A stretch of DNA of 64,000 nt from Salvia splendens (Eukaryota > Streptophyta > Magnoliopsida > Lamiales > Lamiaceae), in contig NC_056046.1 of NCBI RefSeq assembly GCF_004379255.2, positions 2,046,001-2,110,000 of the forward strand. Reading direction: 5' to 3'. The translations under genes were made by a program, and so were the position numbers. This document shows, piece by piece, positions 20,806 to 33,576 of this stretch. Each line of letters begins with the position of its first letter. Within the stretch, counting starts at the first letter, position 1. The notes under the pieces were generated by a model. It saw only the letters and a list, made by a program, of their open reading frames with translations, was not told the DNA's origin and made no database searches.

Positions 20806-23800
20806 ATGAGAATTTGACGACAAAAACAATATTAAAAGTGGTGGTAAAAAAAGAAAAAGAAAAAGAAAAAGCTGGCTAGAAAATGTCAAATTCGAAAATA
20901 AGTATAAATTCCTTTGAGAAAATAGAAATAGTTTCTATTTTCCCTAGAGAAACAACTCTTATCAAGTGTTGGTGAAAGCAAACAAAAAATATAAAAGTTA
21001 TGTTTGACATGCATGTCCTAATATTAATTCATTCGTATGCATTTTTGAAAAATTCAATTATTTTAATCGATGGTATGAGACTTTTATGAATAATTGATAA
21101 ATCAAAAAGTTATGTTTCGATTATGTTCTGTTGATGTTATTTTCTCGTGATTATTTGTTGATTGTTTTGAGAGGTCTTTTTGCTGTTACTTCATTTGTTC
21201 TTTTACTTTTCTTATGTTCGGGCATAAATAGTTCTTTGTATGTGTGCCTTCGACATTCTTTACTGTTGTGTCATGTTTAATTTATTGTTTTTTTTTACAA
21301 TTAAACCTTTAGCTCGTCAAATATATATATATGGCTCTAAGCATTTTTAGTTACATAAAAATAAGAAAATTATATGTGTGGAGTATTAATTTTAACAAGA
21401 AAGCTAGATTTCAACAACATCAATAGAATAAAGTTGAAGCACAACCTTTCCTTGTATGTCTCACCAAATTCCAATAACCAGTCATTAGCCACACATATTT
21501 TCTGAAATCAATTTCCTAAATGAGTACTTGATTTATTTGTGATATTTAATTATTTGAAAGGACAATACTCAATGAAGAATGTGGTACGTGATAGAGAATA
21601 ATCCAATAATTTGTCCTTTAAACGAATCGATGCAATGCAATCATATAAACTGTGGCTTTAAAGGTTGCTTTCTTGTGAACCTTTTTACAAATACATGTAT
21701 TCTTATTTCAGTTGGAGCGAATTTATTCTCTCAATTTTTACACAAACTCTTTCTGTAAAACAGTACTCACAAACTTTGGAACTTCTCTCCTTAGTCCCTT
21801 GGTTGGTGAGTGTAGTTTCGCCATGTGTTTTGTGACTGTTGTTTGGAACTTCTCATTCGAGTTGGAATTGTTGTCAAACCCTTAGGAGGGCAGAGAACGA
21901 CGCGGAACCCTACTAGGGTTTCATCCAATATTTGGAGGGGTTTAAGAGGAAGGAAAGGAAAGGAAAGACAAGTTAGAAGAGAGAGAAACATAAATATATT
22001 AATTTTTCCTATTATAATATGGCAAGAATTTAAATAGGGGAGTAGAAACCCTATGCAGTTTGACTGTCTTTGATAATCCGAGAAAAAATCGACAAATTAA
22101 CTCGAAAGAGGTGCTTATAATGCGCTCGATTGGATTACATTAATTGGATAAAAACAAACTAAATAAGATATGTGAATCAAGTGTGATCACGGAAACATGT
22201 GGGAGTTGGACAAGAGGGTGGCGGTCGGGGTTGTTGAAGGACCTGTTGTGGAGTTGTGGGTGGGATGGTGGGCCAAGTATTATGGTGTTCGTATCACCCT
22301 TCTATCTAGTATACGAGGTTGATAGAGAACGACATCTTGCATGTTCATTTACTTTTATTTTCTTGTGTTCGTCCACTATTGTTCTTGTGCAATGGTTTTA
22401 GATAGACCGTTTGTTTTTTGACATGTGTTAATTTTGTCAATTTTTTTGTTACTCCCCCGTTCCACGGTCGTTGATTCATTTAATTTTCTGCACGCATTCT
22501 GAAAAAATATAGTAATAAATAGTTAAAGTAGAGAAATAGTAAATTAAGAAAAAGAACAATATAAAGAAGAATCTTCTCTATATTATCGTACCGCTATTCT
22601 TATGCTCACCATCTTTTTGGTTTGTTTGTATTAATTGTAACACATCATGTAAAACGAAATTAAGATACTTTAAATTGTAGTAGTAAAATTATTTGGTTCA
22701 AATGCCTCAACTAATGCTAGGATTTAAATTACCCAGCTGGGATGGGCCGAAATAGAGCCCAGCTCATAACATGGGCTTTCAACCAGGTTCAGATCCAACT
22801 GGGCCAGGACCATATGGGTTGGGCTAGAGAGCCTCAATATGAGCTTTTAATTGGGCTAATGTACTTGATGAACCATCTAAAAGTTAAAATAACATCTAGA
22901 ATAGAGTATATTCATTCTAATTAAAATTTTATTTAAATTGTACTTAAGAATGAATAAAATTTAAATTCAATTAGTTAGTGAGAAATTGTCATCAAAATCA
23001 ATTCATCATTAAAAATTAAACAACTTCACCTAAACAAGAAAATATAAACAACCATGAATAAAATTTCAACCTTGACTTAGCATAGACTTTTAAAAAAATA
23101 CTATAAAGAAAAGTGAATGGAAAATTAGTGAAATGTAGATTTTACTCTAATGTAATAAAACTGAAAAAAAACTAAGTTAGTGAAATGTGCGATCAATTTA
23201 CCAAAATAGTAAAAAATGAAATGAAACATTTAAAAATAGATATTTTCAAAAAAGCAATATAAGACATTTAAAGAAGGATGGATGGAATATCATATTTCTC
23301 ATTAGTTAGAAATTAGACGACAAACTTATCAAACTTAGTTTGGGTTATCATCCATAATATTGCCGAATATTTTATTTAACTCTAATATTTCTTGTAGTAC
23401 TAGTAACCCACCAATACTTGAATTTCTCGAGAAATGATCTTATCCATCCAAATATCGAATATTTTCGAAGTGTAAGATATATGCTTTTACTATGTTACCC
23501 AATAAAGCTTAATTAAAACACTACTAGAAAAGTCAACAGATATATGTTTTTGTAGCATTTTCATCATTTATAGCACTTGATGACAAAATATCTGTAATGA
23601 TAGATCAAGTGTAATAATATATCATCTCTTATTAACTAAAACCCACATGATAAACAGTGTATAGTGTCATTTCAAAGTGACATAAAATAATATTTAGGAC
23701 TACACTAATATACTACAATTAATCATTTTCGCAATGCATAGCCATACATATTTTTAGTTACAATTTTCACCTACAAATTTCAGTAATTTACATATTCATC

Positions 23801-24351
23801 CTTGATATAATAATAAATTTATATTTTTTTCATTTAAATGTTTAAATTTATCCAAACTAGAAACATCATAAGACTCTTCCGAATAAAAAAAAGTCTTGGA
23901 TTCAATATTGAACAGGAAAATACAATATCGGACATAAAACTTTATATCTTCAGTTTGAATATCTAATTGTGTACTCCATTTATTCATTAAAAATAGTCAT
24001 TTGGTTAACTTAAACAAAATTATAAGTATTGTGAATGAAATTGTACTGTACGTGAGTGGATAAAATGAGTAGAAAATGAGCATATTAAAATGATAACAAA
24101 AATACCTATTTTTTGTTGATGAAGTAAAGAAATAATCGAGATCTCAAATATTCTTCTCAATCTAGTGGATATGATGATGGCTGATATACAACTTATTGGT
24201 GAAATATTTTTGTTTACCATTAAATATCTTTCAAGCATTTTATCGAACAGCTTTCGGGTACCAACATCTAACTTTCAAGCATTTCAGCAAACAGTTTCAA
24301 GACCAACATCAGATAGAGTTAGAGATGCAAATGCAATGCCTTGATTAATGC
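20693..24351. other. Gene-poor intergenic DNA with microsatellites and transposon-end motifs
   Basis: Contains a (TA)n run at ~20772-20801, another at ~21318, a Stowaway-like end (ACTCCCCCGTTCCACGG) at ~22452, and a CACTA-type terminus (CACTACTAGAAAAG) at ~23519 without a visible partner. Open frames at 21.8-22.4 kb show no known domain. Confidence 0.55.
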
Positions 24352-24615
24352 TACCTCCGTCCTGCAATAGAAATTTCATTTTTTTATTTCGATCCTTCCA
24401 CCAATCGGAATTCTATTCCACTTTTACTATAAATTCAAGTATGTCTTCACATTCATTAACTTATTTCACTCACTTCCACTAACTTTTTTCACTCACGTTT
24501 AATTATAAAATTAAAATACAAAAGTAAATCTATATACCACTAACTATTTCAACTCATACTTTTTAAACCTCATGTCGAAAACATGAGACTCCTTATCGTG
24601 GGGATGGAGGGACTA
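24352..24615. mobile_element. Stowaway-like MITE
   Basis: Ends CTACCTCCGTCCTGCAATAG and inverted CTAGTCCCTCCATCCCCACG, about 264 bp, non-coding and AT-rich. Confidence 0.6.
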
Positions 24616-26024
24616 GTAATTTATTTGGTTACTAGTCGACTAATGTGGCCTTGAAGAGCTAAACTCATTTATAAAAGAGTCGACTAATTTCCACAAAGAA
24701 ATCCACCAACAAGCTCGAAGCAAAACACACACAAAAATGAATTCTACTTTTCAATGTCCTTTAATTTTTGTATACCAACAATTATCCAATTATATTATTG
24801 CATTCATTGTTGGGTTTCGGTTCATAAACAATCAACCTTCGCTTTTCAATTTCGCCATTGTTTCTATTAATAGTGTTGTTTCTCATTTACTTTCTAAGTA
24901 CATGTTTGTTATCACCGTTTGTTATTCTGCATACTTTCGCAAGTAATAATCAAATTTCCTTGAAGCATTTCATCGAACAGGTTTTGTGTATGATCGATTG
25001 AAATTGAAGTTGAAGTAGCTGGATCTGTTGCTTGAAAATGAAAGGTGTTGTTACCCACCGAGAGAGATTTTAGGTTTAGGGATATGTTGGATTATATATA
25101 TTCTAGTTGTGAAGTATTTAGTTGATTACAAAAGTATAGCACTTCCATAATAGTATCACTCAAATCTCTCTCTTAAGTATTTCATCGAACAGTTTTTGTG
25201 TATGATCAATTAAAGTTGAAGTAGCTGGATTTGTTACTTTCAAAATGGCAAAATTAGCATCGTTTTTTTGGATGAAGGAAGTATTGTAGAGGGAATTATC
25301 AATTTATAATTGATTTCAATTGATTATAATTATTATTTTAGACAAATACATCGAACCTATAAACTGTTCGATAAAATGCGTCAAAGAGATGTGAGTATTT
25401 TATCAAATGACAATGTCCAACACGGATACACAAGAAATTAATGTGTTTGGGTCCTTATTGGATCGTCCTGTTATAAATTCAATAATTCTTTTACAAAATT
25501 ATACTTAATTTTATTCTTTAAATTCGGTAACTTCTTTCCCCAACCCTCTTTGATAGGCCTTAACCACTGATTAATAAATATAGTAACTTTGGTCTATTAT
25601 AATAAATATAGTAAGTGATCAATTAGCTATTATTGTCTTTTGGTATACAATTATATTCTTGACAATTAAGGATTTCTTGTAAAAATATTATAAATAAATA
25701 GCTCTATAATCCGAAATATGGCCGGCTTAATATATACTCCACATTTGGTGATATAATAATTAATTAAAAATGGAACCACAGAACTTGTACAAATCTTTAT
25801 TTTGAAATCCAAGTAATATAATGGTGCATCCTAGATTAGATCCAAGAAAACAATCTTAACTTCAATTATATCAGTTTCAGCATTCTACATGTTAAATTCA
25901 AACACGTAGTTCTAGTGTCTGCACCAATAGCTTTGTTAGAAGAAAAAATCGAGCAGAAAATATTATGAATAAAAAAAATACTTAGCAGTTGGATGTGACC
26001 AATTGAAGGCTTTCCTCCATCACT
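24616..26024. other. Intergenic DNA with a ~75-bp direct repeat
   Basis: The motif CATCGAACAGGTTTTGTGTATGATC through GAAGTAGCTGGATCTGTT at 24963-25035 recurs with changes at 25173-25245. Weaker echoes (TTTCAAGCATTT..GAACAG) lie near 24230-24290. No gene was seen. Confidence 0.5.
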
Positions 26025-27389
26025 TCAGCGGTAGTTATGATATTTGGGGCTGTACATACAGCTTTCTGCATATTCTACTAGATTTTGCGGTTGAGGTAGT
26101 CGAGTCGCGAGCCCTGTGCAACGAGATCAAGACAAAATATCAGACCATAATGAAAATGCATACACATTACATTACATTACACATCTAGGATAAGGATATG
26201 GATATAATACCGAGTTCGTATGCTTTAGCTGCTACTTTGGCTGCTATTTGAGCTGATATCTTTCTAATGTTTGCAAATGGTGGATATAAGAGTCCCTTTT
26301 CGAGGTTCTCTTGGCTAACCTGTGCTGCTAATGCTTCCGCTGTTTCATAACCACAAATTACCATTGTGGTTGATTGAATCTACAACCGGCTCTACGATAA
26401 TTAATGTGTTTGTGTTTTCAATTTTCATGGCGTGCAGATGATAAATGTGAAGAACTTACAAGCAGCGAGAAGCATGTCGTCATGGACGCGAATTGCTCCA
26501 GAAATTAGCAAACCGAGGCCAAATCCAGGAAAGATGTAAGCGTTGTTTGACTAAACCATGAAATGGTGATGAAGTTAGTGCTAAGAAAAACTGTGTTCTT
26601 TGACAGAGGGGTGTGTTTAGACTCTACCTGGCCGGAAGCATAAAGTTTGTCATTGTATTCGACTGGGGCAAAGGGGCTGCCACTCGCAAAAATGGCTCGG
26701 CCCTGAACCATGATAACGATAGAAGAAGTCAAGATTAGCACGAGAGGAAGAATAATCGCTTGAAACACCAGAACTAAACAAATACAGATTTGAAGCAGGC
26801 AGGAAGTTACCTCACTCCACATGTAAGCTTCCTCAGCAGTGCATTCAGACTGCGACGTTGGGTTGGAGAGCGCGAGAATAACAGGTTTCTGAAACAAGCT
26901 ATCGGAGTAAGGCATGTGTCCACATCTCTAACGCATATCAACAGCTGTAAATACCTCATTATACGATGCCATGGCCTGAACGACTTCTTTTGTAAACGTT
27001 CGTCCTGCTCCCGATGATCCTATTAGTACTGTTGGTTTGATAGCCTGTCATAGCAAGGCAGATAAGAAGCCACATTTTTGCATTGAGAGAGCTCATATTT
27101 TGTGTGCTCACACGCAACTACAGATAAAATATGTCGGGGCTTTTTACCTTCACAGCGTCTAACAAATTATTGACAGGTTCATGTTCATGAGCCCAGGGCC
27201 GCTTAAAATGTTGAAGTGAATCGATACGAGAACGGACAATCAGCCCCTACAACACCAAATCACGTCAATGAGACCAGAGGTGGAAATCAAAGACTCAGAG
27301 GAAGAGCAAAGAGAAATTATTAGATGGTCTATACTTTGGAGTCCACGAGCCAAATCTTTCTACGAGCCTCTTCCAATGGGGCACCAGTC

Positions 27390-27430
<41 letters not shown>

Positions 27431-30400
27431 TTAAGCAAAGAAGAAACAATCATTCAATTCAGAAAAAAGGTATCCTTTCATTGACCTGTTTTGATATCTG
27501 AAGAGCTATGAGATCTGCTATACCAGTACCAGCCTGCATAATGAGGAAAAACACAACACCTCCTATCAAACTAAGAACAAAGACATCCAATAACAGAAAA
27601 CAGGTACATAATCATTTATTCTAATTCAGAGAAAAACAATACAAAACAGAATGCTGAGATCAGATAAAAAATACCTCTCCAGCTCCAAGGAATAAGAATG
27701 AGTGGTCAGCCAAGGTTCCCCCAACTAGCTTAAGTGCTGCCATCAACCCTGCAAGGACCACTGATGCTGTACCCTGATGTAAACATAAAAGCACAACTAC
27801 TAACTTAATAACATGCCGGTAAGAGAAAAACCACATGTAGGGAATGAAAGAAAAATTACCTGAATATCATCGTTGAAAACGAGATGCGTAGATCCATACT
27901 TCGCAAGGAGATCAAAAGCATTGTGATTTGCAAAGTCTTCAAACTGCACAATCACCGTAGGGAGAAATGTCAGATTACATCAGTGGAAAAAAATATTCAA
28001 AATATTACAAACTGAATGATGACTAGAAACAAATATTCAAAGTACACAAACCTGAATGATGACTTTCTCTCCGTAAATCTGCTTCACTGCACACATGAAC
28101 TCATGCAGAAGCTCAGCATACTCCTGATCGAGATGAACATTTAAGTAAAGTTAGGGAGAACTGGCTGCCTTCAATGCCTAACAATGAGACAGCATCTCTT
28201 GCTAGTTGCTATGTAACCAATCACTAACCTGGCCTGTTGCTCTTTTTCTTCTAAGTCCAATATAGAACTCATCATTGAGCAACTGCTCATTATTTGTGCC
28301 CACATCAATTGTCACGGGCAAGCACTGAGATAAATTTTTGAAAAAACACAATAATCAATTTACCGTCAATACTGAATAGCAAAAAAAAAACAAGCACAGT
28401 AATGAAATTATTACTTATCAGTAATCACCTTTACGTGTTTCATGTTTGGGATTATGAAAAAAGTAACTACCCAAGCAGCAAACAGACTCAGCAGAAGTCA
28501 TGGTCATGTGCATACTTTGCAACCAGAACTTAATGGATAAAAAGTGGTACCATAAGGAAGAGTGCATCTTAATTTCATCCACTAAGCAGTAAATGACATA
28601 TATTTCAGGCCACTAAGACTTTGCTATATCAACCAATATGCACGGAAAATGAGATAATTGGAACAAAAGGAATATTTGTTTGGATCTGTCCTCTTAAGGA
28701 AACGGTAAAAGCATTAAGGGATACTACCTCAGAAGGGTGGATGCCACCAAGAGCCGTATACAATGAGAGCTTTCCTACAGGTATCCCCATTCCCTGAGGA
28801 GATCAATAGTGTCATAAAGTAAGATACTAAGAAGAGTGTAAGATGACTCATGTTTGTGATGAAAACCACTTGGGAAAATCAAAACGGTGAGCGAGAAGCA
28901 AGGAAAAAGAAACCATCCTTTTACCTGGCACCCGAGGTCTCCTAGTCCCAAAATTCGCTCACCATCTGTCACTACAATCACTTGAATTTTCTTCTCCGGC
29001 CAGTTCTTCAATACATCGAGTATCCGTCCCCTGCAAAGTACTACCCAGCATAAGTTTAAGATGTTGAAAGAGAAACTCCAGCAAGAAGGATCGATTGTAC
29101 TAGTAGGACATAACATACTTTTCTTTTAGGCTGATGAAAAGACCCTGCGGCTGCCTGAAAATGCTCCCATATTTTTGGCAGGCTTCACCTACAGTTGGAG
29201 TATAGACAACTGGGAGCAGCTCCTCAACATTGTCAATGAGCAGCTTGTAAAACAGTCGTTCATTTCTCTCCTAAAAGATGAGAATGAGAAAGAAGAACAA
29301 GCATGTCAGATAACGGCCATATGGAACATAAACAAAAACAGGCACTGTTCTTCGACAAATTAATGTTTTTTATTGTGCATTTGAATAGCTAAATTACACC
29401 GCATGAATTACATATTTAATCACCTGAAGATCCATCATGGCCATGTACCTTTGCAACGGTACTTGGTACTGGCGAATGCTGTGCATCATTTTCTTAACCT
29501 TCTCAGCAGAAAGGCACAAACAGTTTAGAGAAGTCGTGCAAAGAAAGGAAATAGCAAGAGGCTTTAATCAGACAATAGGGAGTAAGTATGATGTCAACCT
29601 GAAGATCTTGGCTTATGACCACCGGAGGCAGTAGACCGCGTAAAAAGTGCCCATCTCTCTCTTTCTCATTGAAGGAAAGGCCTTTATTGTAGCGGGGATC
29701 CCGCAACAGCGGATATCCACTGTAAACGAAAAAAGGAACACAGATATATAAGAAAACATTGAAGAATTCCAAAAATGATAAATAATTCCAATTTCTCCTT
29801 CTATTTTATTGTGAAGATATGGAAACTCAAGTAAAATTAATTGAGATGGCTACTAATCCACCATCACCTCATTCCTATTAATATGGAAATTGGGTATAAT
29901 CAGCTAATCAAGCATTGATATTCAAAATGGACAGTGATCATTATCTAAGAAAACCACAAAACACCAGTGAGCCAAGATGTTAACAAAGCAAGAAATACAC
30001 AAGATAAAGTGCAGTAACACAAATTGTACAAAATCGAATTTTACAAATTAATCAAGAAAATGATACTACTAGTATTCACTCTGATCAAACCATCTTTGTT
30101 ACCATTAAACATAACATGATAACAATATACTATCAATAATGCCAAAACTCCTGAAACCACTAGAAAGACAGATTGATTCATCACCTGGCAACGGTGACAG
30201 CCCACGGCGTGACGTTCTGATCCGCCGAGACGTCATCCTCCCCGTAGAAATCTTCCACGCCGGATTTCGAGTCTTTCTCAGTCACCGGTGATGGAGCTGC
30301 TGGAGCATTCTCTCTCACCACATTCAATTTGTTCTCCATCAAAACGACATTTCCATCTCCCTGGCTGCGATTCGAGCTCGCAGCAGCCGCCGCCACCACC

Positions 30401-30788
30401 AACGGAGCTCCGATCTTTCTCCGCGTCAAGATCTTCGAAACGCCGTAAACAGAAATACTCTGCACAAGATCAAACCAAACAAATTTTCAAATCCTCAGAT
30501 TTCAATAAGAAATTAAAAACAGGCATTGGTACTTTTTCTATTTCTCCAGCTATATAGGTCAAAGAAAAACAAATGTTCAGAAACTTATAGGAGATATTGA
30601 TTTTGCAATCTGGATCGGAAGAAAACACAATTACGAAAACGAACGCCGCAGCGATCGTGAGGCGGTGAAGTGAAACGTAAACAGCTAAGAAACACGAAAT
30701 GGAGAAAAAAAGCTGGAAGATTAATCAATGAACAAGAGTAAATTGGTAGAGAATTTACCGGAGAGGAGCTTCCGTTCAATGAAAACAT
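26025..30788 (-). CDS. NADP-ME: NADP-dependent malic enzyme, plastid-type, 20 exons, 642 aa
   Basis: Exons (minus): 30759-30788, 30185-30459, 29599-29719, 29424-29498, 29119-29270, 28925-29030, 28728-28793, 28229-28324, 28052-28123, 27860-27943, 27675-27773, 27486-27533, 27335-27388, 27148-27246, 26955-27044, 26811-26888, 26628-26702, 26460-26550, 26211-26339 and 26025-26113. All boundaries are GT-AG and in phase, giving 642 residues. Family motifs in order: [96 protein letters not shown] (NADP-binding glycine motif) and [16 protein letters not shown]. The Ser-, Arg- and Lys-rich first ~45 residues ([16 protein letters not shown]...) look like a chloroplast transit peptide and the length exceeds that of cytosolic forms (~590). 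Reaction: malate + NADP+ to pyruvate + CO2 + NADPH. Confidence 0.95.
27389..27430. repeat. (GT)n(GA)n microsatellite abutting the exon 13 splice acceptor
   Basis: On the coding (minus) strand this is (CT)n(CA)n ending directly in CAG|ACTGGT, so the microsatellite itself forms the polypyrimidine tract and acceptor AG of NADP-ME intron 12. Confidence 0.85.
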
Positions 30789-30894
30789 TGTATCTGGAGA
30801 TTTTGGCGAAACAAAGGTGTGCTGTGTTCAGCAGAGTAAACAGGAGAGAGAAAGGAGGCGAAGGAAAGAAAGACATTTTGGTGAGGTTTGCTCT

Positions 30895-30903
30895 CTTTTT
30901 ATA
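30895..30903 (-). promoter_or_regulatory. TATA box of the NADP-ME gene
   Basis: TATAAAAAG on the minus strand about 107 bp upstream of the start codon. Confidence 0.6.
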
Positions 30904-31832
30904 GCTCTCCCTCTTCGGCTTCAATTTTTTACATTCTTCTACCAATTTTTTTTAGTATAACAGATATTACTAAATTACTTATTATAAAAATGATAACAAA
31001 ATTATTGAAGGTTGAATAAAAATGAATAAATAAGATAATTTTTTGGGGAAAATTCAAATAAATAGTAGTATTAGTACAACTACTACTTTTGTTTCTTTCT
31101 AAATCTCGGTACATGTATATTTCATTTCCTTGGATCACGCTATGTTTATATTGATGAAATTTTAGTATTTTATTTTAGAAAAAAAAACACGACATATTAA
31201 GTTTTAGTTCAAACGGACAGCGATGATCTAGTTATTTAGATAAAATACTATACATGACTTTTATTCATTAGATCCGTAATATTTTCTTCAAACTGTTAAT
31301 CAGAATTTAATTAAATATATTTACTATTTTAATAGCTATGATCTTATCTGTAATGAATTAAAATTTGACAATATTATGATAGCCAAAATATAACAGGAAC
31401 TGTATAGCGGTGTATTTATTTGTTGCATATTAGTTAGTCTCAAAGTTCATAATTATAATTACACAAGTTTATTAAATATATAAAAGAATGTGATGCACTT
31501 AATTAAATACTATTCCCTTCATCCCTATATTAGAAATGTTTTATTTTGAACATTATTTTGGAAAAATGATTAAAATGATGAGAGTATAAAGTAAGAGGTG
31601 GAATAACAATAATAATCTAGAAAGTACTCTTCTATATATTTTTTTTTATATATTCTCTTTCCACTTTAACTACTCATTTCCTATGTCCAGAAATATAAAC
31701 TTTTAAAATCAAATGATTTTTAACTAAAATTGGTAAAGTAAAAGAAAAATAAAAAGAAAATGTGCTAGTGAAAAATTAGTCTCATCTCGTCAGAGATAAA
31801 AAAATTCTAAAATAGAAAGTTTCCATATTTAA
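30904..31832. other. AT-rich intergenic stretch
   Basis: Upstream of the NADP-ME promoter. A MITE-like end (TATTCCCTTCATCCCTATATTAG) lies at ~31511, but a matching end could not be fixed. No gene. Confidence 0.5.
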
Positions 31833-32454
31833 GAGCATTTCCATTCGCGCTCTTGCCAACGAGCACGGATGTGGGCTCAGACCCACTTTTACTCCCTCCT
31901 CTTAGGCAAGAGCACAACACTCACATCCGTGCTCTTCCACAAGGACATGCTCAAGAGTCCCATCATTTATTATTTAATTTAAATAAAAACATTTCCACAA
32001 TATTAAAATGCATTAAAAATAATCGGAATAATATTAAAAATTACATAATTTAAATCCTAAAAATAAAAAATTACATAATTAAATTCATAAAATAAAAAAA
32101 CCACTACTCGTGGCCGAATTTCACCCAAATGGATTATGAATGTGTGTATTTATAGATGATTTTGAGATTAAATTTTTTTAAAAAAATTTCAAAAAAAAAA
32201 TTCAAAAAAATGGTAATAAAATCTGTATATTTTTTGGAATCCGATTTTTTTAAATTTTTGGTATTATTTTCGATTTTTTTTTAAAAAAAAAGAAAATGTC
32301 AACGGCCAATAGAAACGTGTCACATCGCCCTGCTCAGCGGCACGAACGTGCTTTATGTATCGAGGAGAGCCGTGCCAGTGGCAAGAGCGCAGCGGCGGAC
32401 AGGGGTGTTCCGTGCCGCTGATACGGACGGACGGACGTGCCACTACGGATACTC
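31833..32454 (-). mobile_element. Non-autonomous PIF/Harbinger element, 622 bp
   Basis: It starts GAGCATTTCC and ends GGATACTC (inverted GAGTATCC), flanked by the 3-bp duplication TAA (31830-31832 and 32455-32457). Inside, minus-strand sequence near 32100-32130 (GTGAAATTCGGCCACGAGTAG) matches the transposase 3' end of the larger element at 50735-50760, and TATAAATACACAC near 32140 matches its promoter. It is therefore an internally deleted relative of 49055-51073 that keeps promoter and tail but has lost the transposase. Confidence 0.82.
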
Positions 32455-32810
32455 TAAGAGACAGAGTCTTACATGTGGATGACACATATATTAATAAGAA
32501 ATTGGTAAAGTAAAAGAGACAAACAGAAAAAATAAGTAAAATAAGAACGATAGATAGAAGCGGAAAAAATGAGTAAAATATGAAAGTAAAAATTTCTAAA
32601 AACTGCACTATTTTTAATAGATATCCCAAAATAATAAAATATTACTACTACTTTTTATAGACGGATTGAATATTTATCATTTTTTTAATGAAAAGCCTCT
32701 ACGATAGAAAAATTGGAAGTGTTTACTACTATTTCATCAGAAAACAAAAATGGTATGCTAGTACTTATTTAAATAATATTTTTATTTAGCATATTCTTCC
32801 TGTGCCTTCA

Positions 32811-33576
32811 CGGCATCCACAATGGGGCGCTCGAAGGCGCGTCCGATGCGTGCCATCATCTTCGGGCGCGCCATCGGGCACCAGTGTGGGTGCCCAGACG
32901 ATGTGACGCCCTATGCTTCGTCCATGGTAGAAGCGCGCCTGATAGGCCATCGTCCGTGCCATCGGGCGCCATTGTGGGCGACGCGGACGATGACACACGT
33001 TTTTGTTTTTTTAATGCTTAAATTCGAAAAAATTGTTTAAATACCCCTACTCCACCTTCATTTGTAACATTTCATTTCACGATTCCACTCTCAAAACTCA
33101 CATTTACTACGAAATGGATTCAAGTTACACTAATCCGATGTTTGGTGGTGATGCCCGTTGGCCGGGTACAGAACCCGACGAATATCGCTCGTTCGAAGCC
33201 AACACGCAGTACGATCCCGAATTCAGTACGGATTCGCTTGTTGCAGACGCACAAGGCCCTCGAGAAGTGCACGGACCCCGCCAAAGCCGAATACCTCCGG
33301 GGGTTGATCGATGAGCTGCGCCGAAAGTTGGGAATTTCGTAGATTAGCCAACGTGAATCGTGTAACTTTTGTTAATTAATGTAGTCTTCGCCGGTTTTTA
33401 TTTAATCGTTGTGTTTTTTAATTAGTTTGCATTATATATTTGAAAACATTTAAATTAATTAACTAAACAATAGTAAAACCTATAGGGCGCCCCACTGCAG
33501 GTGGAAGGATAGGAGGATAAAAAAATGATGTGACGGTGTATAAGGCGCGACTTAGGGTGCCTTATTGGTAATGTCC
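32811..33576 (+). mobile_element. Non-autonomous PIF/Harbinger-like element, 766 bp
   Basis: The left end CGGCATCCACAATGGGG and the inverted right end GGACATTACCAATAAGG are similar, and TCA is duplicated outside (32808-32810, 33577-33579). The ends are GC-rich, as in the other family members here. The interior starts a protein at 33114 (MDSSYTNPMFGGDARWPG...), and a second frame downstream gives a charged tail (LEKCTDPAKAEYLRGLIDEL) ending at 33342. This looks like a frameshifted, shortened remnant of an element gene, possibly the ORF1 type. Confidence 0.72.

Noticed and set aside
22144..22401. 85-codon plus-strand open frame
   Set aside because: No domain, no splice context and no neighbouring gene signals; chance frame in AT-rich DNA.
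23519..23535. Complete CACTA transposon
   Set aside because: Only one CACTACTAGAAAA-type end was found; no matching inverted end, target duplication or transposase.
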